From Streptomyces sp. YIM 130001 (GTDB lineage: Bacteria; Actinomycetota; Actinomycetes; Streptomycetales; Streptomycetaceae), in the NCBI RefSeq assembly GCF_003574445.1, contig NZ_KZ984556.1, forward strand, positions 124,001 to 188,000: a stretch of 64,000 bases of DNA, written 5' to 3'. Below, one piece after another: positions 10,207 through 18,022 of the stretch; within the stretch, counting starts at the first letter, position 1; each line of letters opens with the position of its first letter. A program made the position numbers and the translations under genes. The notes under the pieces were generated by a model, which was given only the letters and a program-made list of their open reading frames with translations, was not told the DNA's origin and did not search any database.

Positions 10207-12120
10207 ATGCCCACAGAGACTGCAACCGCCACCGATCCCGCTCCCGAGCCACTCACCGGCCCTCCGGACGGCCCGCCCGCCGAACGGTCCGCCGTGCGCA
10301 CGCTGTTGCGGCTCTGGCCGTTCGTCAAGCCCGTGCGGGTGCGGCTGTTCAGTGCGGCGTTCGTGGCCGTCCTGGCGTCGAGCACCGGGCTCGTCATCCC
10401 GCTCGTACTGAAGTGGATCGTGGACGGACCGGTGGCCGAACGGGACCCGGGAGGAGTGTGGTTCGGGGCGCTCGTGCTGCTGCTCATCGGGGTGGCGGAG
10501 GCGCTGCTGTTCGGGTTCCGGCGGTGGCTGGTGGCGCGGCCGTTGGCCGGGGTCGAGGCCTCGATGCGCAGACGGCTGTACGGACATCTGCAGCGGCTGC
10601 CGGTGGCGTTCCACGACCGTTGGGCCTCGGGGCAGTTGCTGTCGCGGGCCACCACGGATCTGATGCTGCTGCGTCTCTTCCTCGCCTTCCCTCTGACGTT
10701 CCTCCTGGTCAACGGCGTGACGATCCTGATCGGCGTGATCATCCTGCTCGCCCAGGAGTGGACGCTCGGCCTGGTGATCCTGGCGCCCGCGGCGCCGATG
10801 ATCGCGATCTGCTCGCTGTTCGAGCGGCGGTACTCGAGCGTGGCGCGCCGGGCGCAGGACCAGGTCGGGGATCTGACGACGGTCGTCGAGGAGAGCGTGC
10901 TCGGCATCCGGATCATCAAGGGGTTCGGCCGGCACCGCGCGCAGGCCCGCGACTTCCGCAGGCACGCCCGTACGCTGCGCGGCACCGAACTGCACAAGGC
11001 CCGGCTGCTCGCCGCCATCTGGGCCGCGATCGTGGTGCTGCCCGAACTGGCCATCGGTGCGGCCCTGTTGCTCGGCACCGTGCAGGTCGCGGACGGCGAT
11101 CTGTCGGCCGGGACGCTCGTCGCGTTCCTGTCCACGGCGCTGGCGCTGCGGTGGCCGGTGGAGTCGATCGGCTTTCTGCTGGCGATCAGCCAGGACGCGG
11201 CGAAGGCGACCGAGCGGTACTTCGAAGTCCTGGACGCGGAGCCGGAGTCGGAGCTCGAAGCGGCGACCGGGTCGGCACGGGGCCCCGCACCCGGGGCCCC
11301 GCCCACCTCTGGTCTCCGTTTCGAGAACGTCGTCTTTCGCTACCCGGACTCCCCCGCCGGCAGCGCTCCCGCCCTCGACGGCGTCGACCTGCACGTCCAA
11401 CCGGGCGAGACCCTGGCCCTGGTCGGCGCCACCGGCTCCGGCAAGACCACCCTGACCGCGCTTGTGCCCCGGCTGCACGAGGTGACCGCGGGCCGGATCA
11501 CCCTGGACGGCGAGGACATCACCGCGATGGACCGCGCGCGCCTGCGCGCGATGGTGTCCGTGGCCTTCGAGGAGCCCACCCTGTTCTCCGCCACGGTCGG
11601 CGAGAACGTCCTGATGGGCACGAGCCCGGACGCCGGCTCCGAGGACCTCGACCGCGCACTCTCCGTCGCCCAGGCCGACTTCGTCCACGAACTGCCGCAC
11701 GGCACCGGCACCCAGGTCGGCGAGCAGGGCCTGAGCCTGTCCGGCGGCCAGCGCCAGCGTCTCGCCCTGGCCCGCGCCGTCGTGGGCCGGCCGCCGTTCC
11801 TCGTACTGGACGATCCGCTCTCCGCGCTCGACGTGCACACCGAGGCCCTGGTGGAGGCGGCACTTCGGCGGGTCCTCACGGACACCACCGCCCTGGTCGT
11901 CGCGCACCGGCCCTCCACCGTGCTGCTCGCCGACCGCGTCGCCCTGCTCTCCGGCGGCCGCGTCACCGCCGTCGGCACCCATCAGGAACTGCTGCGCACC
12001 AGCACGGAGTACGCCTGGCTGATGTCCGGCGAGGACACCGGCACCGAGCCGGCCCGAGACACCCCGCCGCCGCACCAGGACGGCCCGACGACCACCGGCC
12101 AGGAGGCGCACATCCGATGA
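10207..12120 (+). CDS. ABC exporter half-transporter, degenerate-site subunit
   Basis: 637 residues: an ABC transmembrane domain with six spans (about 35-325) fused to an ATPase domain. Walker A is GATGSGKT and the signature is the canonical LSGGQRQR. Walker B ends L-D-D (Asp535, Asp536) where active ATPases have L-D-E, so the catalytic glutamate is replaced by Asp. This is the hallmark of the non-hydrolysing site in heterodimeric exporters such as TM287/288 or BmrCD. The H-loop is kept (VVAHRPST). TAGGCT 7 nt before the ATG suggests a leaderless start. Its stop overlaps the partner start as ATGA. Substrate unknown; likely drug or lipid export. Confidence 0.94.
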   Translation: MPTETATATDPAPEPLTGPPDGPPAERSAVRTLLRLWPFVKPVRVRLFSAAFVAVLASSTGLVIPLVLKWIVDGPVAERDPGGVWFGALVLLLIGVAEALLFGFRRWLVARPLAGVEASMRRRLYGHLQRLPVAFHDRWASGQLLSRATTDLMLLRLFLAFPLTFLLVNGVTILIGVIILLAQEWTLGLVILAPAAPMIAICSLFERRYSSVARRAQDQVGDLTTVVEESVLGIRIIKGFGRHRAQARDFRRHARTLRGTELHKARLLAAIWAAIVVLPELAIGAALLLGTVQVADGDLSAGTLVAFLSTALALRWPVESIGFLLAISQDAAKATERYFEVLDAEPESELEAATGSARGPAPGAPPTSGLRFENVVFRYPDSPAGSAPALDGVDLHVQPGETLALVGATGSGKTTLTALVPRLHEVTAGRITLDGEDITAMDRARLRAMVSVAFEEPTLFSATVGENVLMGTSPDAGSEDLDRALSVAQADFVHELPHGTGTQVGEQGLSLSGGQRQRLALARAVVGRPPFLVLDDPLSALDVHTEALVEAALRRVLTDTTALVVAHRPSTVLLADRVALLSGGRVTAVGTHQELLRTSTEYAWLMSGEDTGTEPARDTPPPHQDGPTTTGQEAHIR

Positions 12121-14021
12121 CCACCCAGCTCTCCGGCCCACCCGCCTCGTCCCCGGGCGACGGCACCGGCCCCGCGCACACATCCGGATCCGCCGAGGAC
12201 ACCGCCCCGCCGCAACTCCCCGCTGCCGACGACCCGTTCGACAAGGACGCGCTGCCCGCACCCCCGGGCGCCACCGGCAGCCTGCTGCGGTCGCTGCTCG
12301 CCCCGATGCGCGGCCGCGTGGCGTTCGCCGGGCTGCTGCTCCTGCTGCAGCAGGCCGCGGTCCAGGCGGGCCCACTGCTCGTGGCGTACGCCATCGACCG
12401 TGCGGTGCCGGCCGTCCGCGACGGGGACCACGGCCCACTGATCGCGGTGGGTGTCGCCTTCGCGGTGATCTCGCTGGCGGCCAGCGCCCTGCAGTACGTG
12501 TTCATCCGCGTCTCGGCGCGGGTGAACCAGGACGTCCTGCTCGACCTGCGGGGCCGTATCTTCCGCCAGGCCCAGGCGCTGTCCGTGGACTTCCACGAGC
12601 GCTACACCTCGGGCCGGCTGATCTCCCGCGCCACCACGGACGTCGAGTCGCTGCGCGAACTGCTCGCCGAAGGGCTGCAGGAGCTGATCACGGTGCTCCT
12701 GTCGTTCCTGTACATCTCGGCGATGCTGCTCTGGCTCGACCTCGGCCTCGGGTCGGTCGCGGTGGCCTCGTTCGTCCCGCTGTATCTGCTCGTACGGCTC
12801 TACCGGCGGCGGGCCGGGCGCGTCTTCCGGCGGCGGTCGACCGCGATCGCGGCGGTGATCGTGAAGTTCGCGGAGACCATGAACGGGATCCGGCCGGTCC
12901 AGGCCTTCCGCCGTGAGCGGGCGAACGCGGCGGAGTTCGAGGTCCTGAACCACCACCACGAGCGCACCAACGGCGACGCCCTCCTCGAGATGGCCCGCTA
13001 CGTGATCGGCTCGCGCCTGGTGGCGAACACCGCGGTGGCCGCGATCGTGCTGTGGGGCGCGTACCGGGTGGCGGGCGGAACCTTGGCGCTCGGCGTGCTC
13101 GCGGCCGCCGTGCTGTATCTGCGGCGGCTCTACGACCCGATCGACCGGCTCGGCATGTTCCTGAACTCCTACCAGTCGGCGGCAGCCTCGCTGGAGAAGA
13201 TCGCCGGTCTGCTCGCCCAGACGCCGACCGTGCCGGAGCCCGAAGTACCGCTGTCGCTGCCGCAGCTCGCCTCCGAACACCCGGGCCGTACGGTCGAGTT
13301 CGCGGACGTGTCGTTCGCGTACCGCACGGGCGGGGAGATTCTGCCGCGCTTCGATCTGACGATCCCGGCGGGGCAGACGGTCGCGGTGGTGGGATCCACC
13401 GGCGCCGGCAAGTCGACGCTGGCCAAGCTGCTCGCCCGTTTCTACGACCCCAGCGAGGGCCGCGTGCTGCTCGACGGCACCGACCTGCGGGACCTGCCGG
13501 TGCCCGAACTGCGGCGCGGGGTGGTGATGGTGACCCAGGAGGCGTTCCTGTTCTCCGGCACGGTCGCCGACAACATCGCGATCGGACGGCCCGAGGCGGA
13601 CCGCGAGGAGATCGAGCGTGCGGCGAAGGCGATCGGTGCGCACGCGTTCATCAGCGCCCTGCCGGACGGGTACGACACGGACGTACGCAAGCGTGGCGGC
13701 CGGATCTCCGCCGGGCAGCGGCAGTTGGTCGCCTTCGCGCGTGCGCTGCTGGCGGATCCGGCGGTGCTGATCCTGGACGAGGCGACCAGTTCCCTCGACA
13801 TCCCGGGCGAGCGGGCGGTGCAGCAGGCGATGCACACGGTGCTCCGCGGGCGTACGGCCGTGGTGATCGCGCACCGCCTGTCCACCGTCGAGATCGCCGA
13901 CCGGGTCCTGGTGATGGCGGACGGCCGTGTCGTCGAGGACGGCTCGCCGTCCGAACTCATCGCCGCCACCGGCCACTTCGCCGACCTGCACCAGGCGTGG
14001 CGGGACAGCCTGGTGGGGTAG
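12117..14021 (+). CDS. ABC exporter half-transporter, catalytic-site subunit
   Basis: 634 residues with a Pro-rich cytoplasmic start, six spans (about 60-345) and an ATPase domain: Walker A GSTGAGKS, Walker B LILDEATSSLD with catalytic Glu555, and H-loop VVIAHRLST. Its signature is the unusual ISAGQRQ rather than LSGGQ. In a heterodimer that altered signature would face the partner's Asp-containing Walker B, giving one weak and one active site. The start is coupled to the partner by a 4-bp overlap. It ends 4 bp before the convergent DHFR-like gene. Confidence 0.94.
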   Translation: MTTQLSGPPASSPGDGTGPAHTSGSAEDTAPPQLPAADDPFDKDALPAPPGATGSLLRSLLAPMRGRVAFAGLLLLLQQAAVQAGPLLVAYAIDRAVPAVRDGDHGPLIAVGVAFAVISLAASALQYVFIRVSARVNQDVLLDLRGRIFRQAQALSVDFHERYTSGRLISRATTDVESLRELLAEGLQELITVLLSFLYISAMLLWLDLGLGSVAVASFVPLYLLVRLYRRRAGRVFRRRSTAIAAVIVKFAETMNGIRPVQAFRRERANAAEFEVLNHHHERTNGDALLEMARYVIGSRLVANTAVAAIVLWGAYRVAGGTLALGVLAAAVLYLRRLYDPIDRLGMFLNSYQSAAASLEKIAGLLAQTPTVPEPEVPLSLPQLASEHPGRTVEFADVSFAYRTGGEILPRFDLTIPAGQTVAVVGSTGAGKSTLAKLLARFYDPSEGRVLLDGTDLRDLPVPELRRGVVMVTQEAFLFSGTVADNIAIGRPEADREEIERAAKAIGAHAFISALPDGYDTDVRKRGGRISAGQRQLVAFARALLADPAVLILDEATSSLDIPGERAVQQAMHTVLRGRTAVVIAHRLSTVEIADRVLVMADGRVVEDGSPSELIAATGHFADLHQAWRDSLVG

Positions 14022-14025
14022 CGCG

Positions 14026-14598
14026 TCAGGTCCGGTCGTACGTGTGCACCGCCGCGCCGCCCTCGAGCACCTCGGTACCGGTGAGGGTGAGGTGGGTCGG
14101 GGTGGCGGGCCCGTCGAAGAGGTCGATGCCCGGGCCGTGCACGAACGGGTAGATCTTCACGACGAGTCGGTCGATCTCCGGCAGCAGGGCCGCGGCGAGC
14201 CTGCCGCCTCCCGCGAGCCAGATCCCGCCGCCGGTCTCCGCCTTGAGTGCCCGCACCGCCTCGACCGGGTCGCCGGCCAGGACGGTGACATCGGGGTCGG
14301 GACCGGCCAGGCTGCTGGAGACGACGTACTGCCGCAGGTGGGAGTACGGGCTCGAGATACCGTCCTTCAGGCCCGGTTCGTAGGTGCCGCGGCCCATCAG
14401 GACCGTGTCGAAGGGTCCTTGACCGGCACCGGTGACGCCGAGCGCTTCGTGCACGTGGGTCGGCAGGGTCTGCGGGTAGTGCGCGACCACATGCTCGACC
14501 AGGCCTTCCGGCAGCGGGAAGAAGGCATCGAGCGAACCGTCCTCGGCCGCGATCTTCCCGTCGATGCTGCAGCCTACGAAGTAGGTCAGTGTGCGCAT
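14026..14598 (-). CDS. RibD/dihydrofolate reductase-like domain protein
   Basis: 190 residues starting MRTLTYFVGCSIDGKIAAEDG, the opening of the RibD C-terminal (YwjB/YyaP) branch of the DHFR fold, followed by VLMGRGTYEPGL and IWLAGGGRLAAALL, which form the NADPH-binding region. It probably reduces a pterin-like or other small substrate, but the family includes many proteins of unknown substrate and no riboflavin gene is near. GGGAGA lies 5-6 nt before the ATG. Three tandem 14-bp repeats lie just upstream. Confidence 0.85.
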   Translation of the reverse strand: MRTLTYFVGCSIDGKIAAEDGSLDAFFPLPEGLVEHVVAHYPQTLPTHVHEALGVTGAGQGPFDTVLMGRGTYEPGLKDGISSPYSHLRQYVVSSSLAGPDPDVTVLAGDPVEAVRALKAETGGGIWLAGGGRLAAALLPEIDRLVVKIYPFVHGPGIDLFDGPATPTHLTLTGTEVLEGGAAVHTYDRT

Positions 14599-14612
14599 GC
14601 GTCTCTCCCCCG

Positions 14613-14654
14613 GTGTGGTGGCCCTTGTGTGGTGGCGCCTGTGTGGTGGCACCC
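14613..14654. repeat. Three tandem 14-bp repeats upstream of the DHFR-like gene
   Basis: GTGTGGTGGCCCTT, GTGTGGTGGCGCCT and GTGTGGTGGCACCC follow each other without gaps. The first ten bases are identical in all copies. They lie 15-56 bp before the ATG of the minus-strand gene, where a regulator or the promoter would be expected. The rest of the 14655-14954 interval up to the next gene shows no further repeat and no convincing small gene. Confidence 0.75.
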
Positions 14655-14954
14655 CATAGTGCCGCGTGCGGGCCCAACGGCCCCGGAGTCCGCCCGATAT
14701 CGACACCGAGGCCCGCCGGTTCCGATCAGGGTGCAGCGTGGCCGCGCCGGTGATCGACGGACAAGTGAGCCACGACCGGTCGGCCGGACCGGCGGACCCG
14801 TTCCTGCGCCGGGCGACGCGCACCCGGCCGGACCCCGGCATCCCTGCTGCCCGTACGGTCGGCGGGGCGAGCAGCAACGGCGCGTGGAGCGTGGCGGTTA
14901 CGCCCATGACGCCACCGGCCGGCCCGGAGCACCGGAGGAACGGAGGTACGGCAC

Positions 14955-15326
14955 ATGACAGCAGCGGCACGCGAGACCTGCGGACCTGGCACGGACGCAA
15001 GCAGCGCTCCCGACGGGGTCCGCGCGCGGCTGCGGCGGATCCCCACCACGCTCCGTCGGTGCGCCGTCGGTGGTGGCGCCCTGTGTCTGGTGGCCGGGGC
15101 CTTCATCGGGTACGAGCAGCACCAGTACGCGGGCGGCCGCGCGTACGGGGAACGGAACACCCTCATCGGGACACACGTCTTCGACGGCGAACGCCCCCGG
15201 GGCGACACGTCCTCGTACGCCGATCGCGCCGAGCAGGAGTGCGTGGAGCACGGTGCGGAGGACGGCGAGGCCGCCGAGGCGCCGAAGTGGGTCGAGGGCT
15301 GCACCGACGCGGTGCTCGGCCGCTGA
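14955..15326 (+). CDS. Small single-span membrane protein, unknown function
   Basis: 123 residues from an ATG preceded by GGAGG at 8 nt. A charged N-terminus is followed by one hydrophobic span (about 37-54, CAVGGGALCLVAGAFIGY) and a hydrophilic, acidic C-terminal part with two cysteines (CVEHG and GCTDAV) that could form a disulfide outside the cell. No family is recognised. Codon use is like its neighbours. Confidence 0.7.
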   Translation: MTAAARETCGPGTDASSAPDGVRARLRRIPTTLRRCAVGGGALCLVAGAFIGYEQHQYAGGRAYGERNTLIGTHVFDGERPRGDTSSYADRAEQECVEHGAEDGEAAEAPKWVEGCTDAVLGR

Positions 15327-15428
15327 CACATCGGCGTCCGCCACCCGCCGTTCCCGCTCTCGTACCAGCCGTACAACGATGTCCGGTGCGGCTTCGTCCG
15401 CGGAATTGCGGAGGCATACGCTCCGTCC

Positions 15429-16040
15429 ATGACGCGACGCCCTCACCGCGATGCGGGCCGGCCCTCGGGGTCCGGTGAGTCGAACTCGTACCGTTTCAGC
15501 CCGGACTTCATCGATCGGATGGAGAGCCTGCTGACGAAGGTGATCTTCATCGGGCTCGGGGTGGCCGCACTCCTCGTGGTCGTGGGCCTGATCGTCGGCG
15601 GCTCCCTCGACGGTGACGTGCCGGAGGAGGACGGGCGCTGGATGCTGGCCTGGATCCCGATGATCGCCGGCGCCGTGGTGGGCGGACTCGCGATCCTCGG
15701 GCCGCTGTTGCTCGGCTGCGTCATGGGCGGGCTCGCGATCCACCGCTTCGGCTGGATTCCCGGCGTCGTGCTCTTCGCGGGCATCCTGCTGACGGCCGGC
15801 GGCGCGGCACTCGACGGCCCCTACGTCGGCTGGGGCGTGGCCGCGCTGGTCGTGGGTGTCCTCGGGTTCTTCTTCGTGGGGTCGCTGTCGCGGGTGCCGA
15901 TGCGGATCGGCGGCGCCCGCCTCGGCAAGAGCCGGGACGAGCGCCGGGACGAGAGGGACGGTGCAGGCCCTGGCGGCACCCCCGGCGGGGAGATCCGCAT
16001 GGACAAGGACGGCGGCGAGCCGGACGCACCGTCGGCCTGA
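15429..16040 (+). CDS. Multi-span membrane protein, unknown function
   Basis: 203 residues with four predicted spans (about 36-57, 72-95, 97-120, 127-150) and a charged, Asp/Arg/Gly-rich tail. The ATG has no ribosome binding site; TACGCT at 15417-15422 is 6 nt before it, the same probable leaderless arrangement as at 5501. No recognisable domain. It is separated by 102 bp from the preceding small membrane protein on the same strand and need not be functionally linked. Confidence 0.75.
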   Translation: MTRRPHRDAGRPSGSGESNSYRFSPDFIDRMESLLTKVIFIGLGVAALLVVVGLIVGGSLDGDVPEEDGRWMLAWIPMIAGAVVGGLAILGPLLLGCVMGGLAIHRFGWIPGVVLFAGILLTAGGAALDGPYVGWGVAALVVGVLGFFFVGSLSRVPMRIGGARLGKSRDERRDERDGAGPGGTPGGEIRMDKDGGEPDAPSA

Positions 16041-16378
16041 ACTCCCCGGCGCACGGGGCCGGTCGGCGACACAGGGACGCGTCCTTATGCCGGTACGGAT
16101 CTCCGTATAACGGACGCGGCACATCGGTCAACGGTCAAATTCCGGTCAACCTGCGTTCGCCCCCATGACATGTACGCGCCCTTAGTGACACTCTTCCCCC
16201 GCACGGAACACACGTACGCCCGCCCGCACAGCCGTGCGCCCCACCAGCACGGCACGCCCACCACGGGCGTACATCGCACCACCGCATGACGGCACCACCG
16301 CACACCCGCACCGACGCTTCCCGGCCCGGCCGCCACCTCGCGTGGCCGGACCCCCCACAACAGCCCAGGGAGTCTTGC
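16041..16378 (+). promoter_or_regulatory. 338-bp upstream region of the M4 protease gene
   Basis: No gene is seen. TACGGA-TC-TCCGTA (16094-16107) is an inverted repeat that runs into a TATAAC -10-like box (16106-16111). Further on, GGTCAA occurs three times as direct repeats at 16126, 16133 and 16144 (spacing 7 and 11 bp), a pattern response regulators often bind. The rest up to the GTG at 16379 is a long leader without obvious structure. Confidence 0.4.
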
Positions 16379-17938
16379 GTGTCGCCCCACATCTCGCGCC
16401 CCGTCGCGACCCTGTCCACCGCCGTCGCCGCCGCGGCCCTGCTCGCCGCAGGGCTGAGCACCGGAGCCACCGCGCAGCCCTCCGCCGAGCCCACGCCGAG
16501 CTCCGCCCCGTCCGCCCTCTCCGCCTCACAGCGCGCCGAACTCCTGCGTGACGCCGCGTCGTCGCGCGCCGAGACCGCCGAGAAGCTCGGCCTCGGATCC
16601 CAGGAGAAGCTCGTCGTCCGCGACGTCATCAAGGACCGCGACGGCTCCACCCACACCCGCTACGAGCGCACCTACGCCTCGCTGCCCGTCCTCGGCGGCG
16701 ACCTCGTCGTGCACGCCTCCAAGGCCGGCAAGTACGAGAGCGCCACCCGCGCCGTGTCCAAGAAGCTCAAGGTGAACACCACCGGCGCGGCCAAGGCTCC
16801 GAAGGACGCCCGCAAGGTGATCTGGGCCGCCCAGGGCACCCCGAAACTCGCCTACGAGCAGGTGAAGAAGAGCACCAAGAAGGACGGCACCCCGAGCGAG
16901 CTGCACATCGTCACCGATGCCCGTACCGGCGACAAGCTCTTCCAGTGGGACGCGGTGCACAACGGCGCCGGCCACACCACCTACACCGGTGACGTCGAGC
17001 TCAGCACCGCCGAGGAAGGCGGCGCGTTCACGCTGACCGACAACGACCGCGGTGGCCACAAGACGTTCAACCTGGACGGCGGTTCGTCCGGCGGCACCCT
17101 GTTCTCCGGCGACGACGACGAGTGGGGCGACGGCACTCCGGACAACGCCGAGACGGCCGGCGCGGACGCCCACTACGGCGCCGCCCTGACCTGGGACTAC
17201 TACAAGAACGTGCACGGCCGCGAGGGCATCAAGGGCGACGGCAAGGCCGCCACCTCGAACGTCCACTACGGCGACAACTACGTCAACGCCTTCTGGCAGG
17301 ACAGCTGCTTCTGCATGACGTACGGCGACGGCGAGGGCAACGCCAAGCCGCTCACCTCGATCGACGTCTCCGCCCACGAGATGACCCACGGCGTCACCTC
17401 GAACACCGCGGGCCTGGTCTACAGCGGCGAGTCCGGCGGCCTGAACGAGGCGACCTCGGACATCTTCGGCACCGCGGTCGAGTTCAACGCGGCCAACGAG
17501 AAGGACGTCGGCGACTACCTCATCGGCGAGATGATCGACATCAACGGCGACGGCAGCCCGCTGCGTCACATGGACCAGCCGAGCAAGGACGGTTCGTCCG
17601 AGGACTACTGGTACGACGGCATCGGCGACGTCGACGTCCACTACTCGTCCGGCGTCGCGAACCACTTCTTCTACCTGCTCTCCGAGGGCAGCGGCGCGAA
17701 GGAGATCAACGGCGTCAGTTACGACTCGCCGACCAAGAACGGCGAGGCCGTCACCGGCATCGGCCGCGACAAGGCCGAGCAGATCTGGTTCAAGGCCCTC
17801 ACCACGTACATGACCTCGAACACGGACTACGCGGCCGCCCGCCAGGCCACGCTCGACGCGGCCAAGGACCTGTACGGCGCCGACTCCGAAGAGGTCAAGG
17901 CGACGGACAGCGCCTGGGCCGGAGTCGACGTCAAGTAG
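16379..17938 (+). CDS. Secreted M4 (thermolysin-family) neutral metalloprotease
   Basis: Extracellular zinc endopeptidase made as a pre-pro-protein of 519 residues. The GTG at 16379 has AGGGAG upstream. A signal peptide (about 1-32, ending in a TGATAQP region) precedes an FTP/PepSY-type propeptide (about 60-200) and the catalytic domain. The zinc site is clear: HEMTH at 333-337 with Glu334 as catalytic base, and third ligand Glu357 in GLNEATSD. The transition-state His lies in DVHYSSGVANHFF. Length and architecture match Streptomyces griselysin-type proteases without a C-terminal P-domain. It is followed by a strong hairpin and is convergent with ggt. Confidence 0.95.
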   Translation: MSPHISRPVATLSTAVAAAALLAAGLSTGATAQPSAEPTPSSAPSALSASQRAELLRDAASSRAETAEKLGLGSQEKLVVRDVIKDRDGSTHTRYERTYASLPVLGGDLVVHASKAGKYESATRAVSKKLKVNTTGAAKAPKDARKVIWAAQGTPKLAYEQVKKSTKKDGTPSELHIVTDARTGDKLFQWDAVHNGAGHTTYTGDVELSTAEEGGAFTLTDNDRGGHKTFNLDGGSSGGTLFSGDDDEWGDGTPDNAETAGADAHYGAALTWDYYKNVHGREGIKGDGKAATSNVHYGDNYVNAFWQDSCFCMTYGDGEGNAKPLTSIDVSAHEMTHGVTSNTAGLVYSGESGGLNEATSDIFGTAVEFNAANEKDVGDYLIGEMIDINGDGSPLRHMDQPSKDGSSEDYWYDGIGDVDVHYSSGVANHFFYLLSEGSGAKEINGVSYDSPTKNGEAVTGIGRDKAEQIWFKALTTYMTSNTDYAAARQATLDAAKDLYGADSEEVKATDSAWAGVDVK

Positions 17939-17954
17939 CACTCCACCGCCGCCC

Positions 17955-18013
17955 GGCAAGAAGAAGGGGCGGGCGCGGCCGTCCATCGGCCGCCCCCGCC
18001 CCGTCTTCTTGCC
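17955..18013. terminator. Bidirectional terminator between the protease and ggt
   Basis: Nearly complete inverted repeat: GGCAAGAAGAAGGGGCGGGC and onward pairs with GCCCGCCCC-like sequence ending GTCTTCTTGCC around the loop TCCAT. The stem exceeds 25 bp with few mismatches and serves both convergent genes. Confidence 0.85.
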
Positions 18014-18022
18014 CGCGTGCTT

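Noticed and set aside
9097..12438. A 1113-codon open frame on the minus strand across the ABC transporter genes
   Set aside because: It runs antisense to the two exporter genes with their intact motifs; its translation is Arg/Gly/Pro-rich without domains and results from the high GC of third positions.
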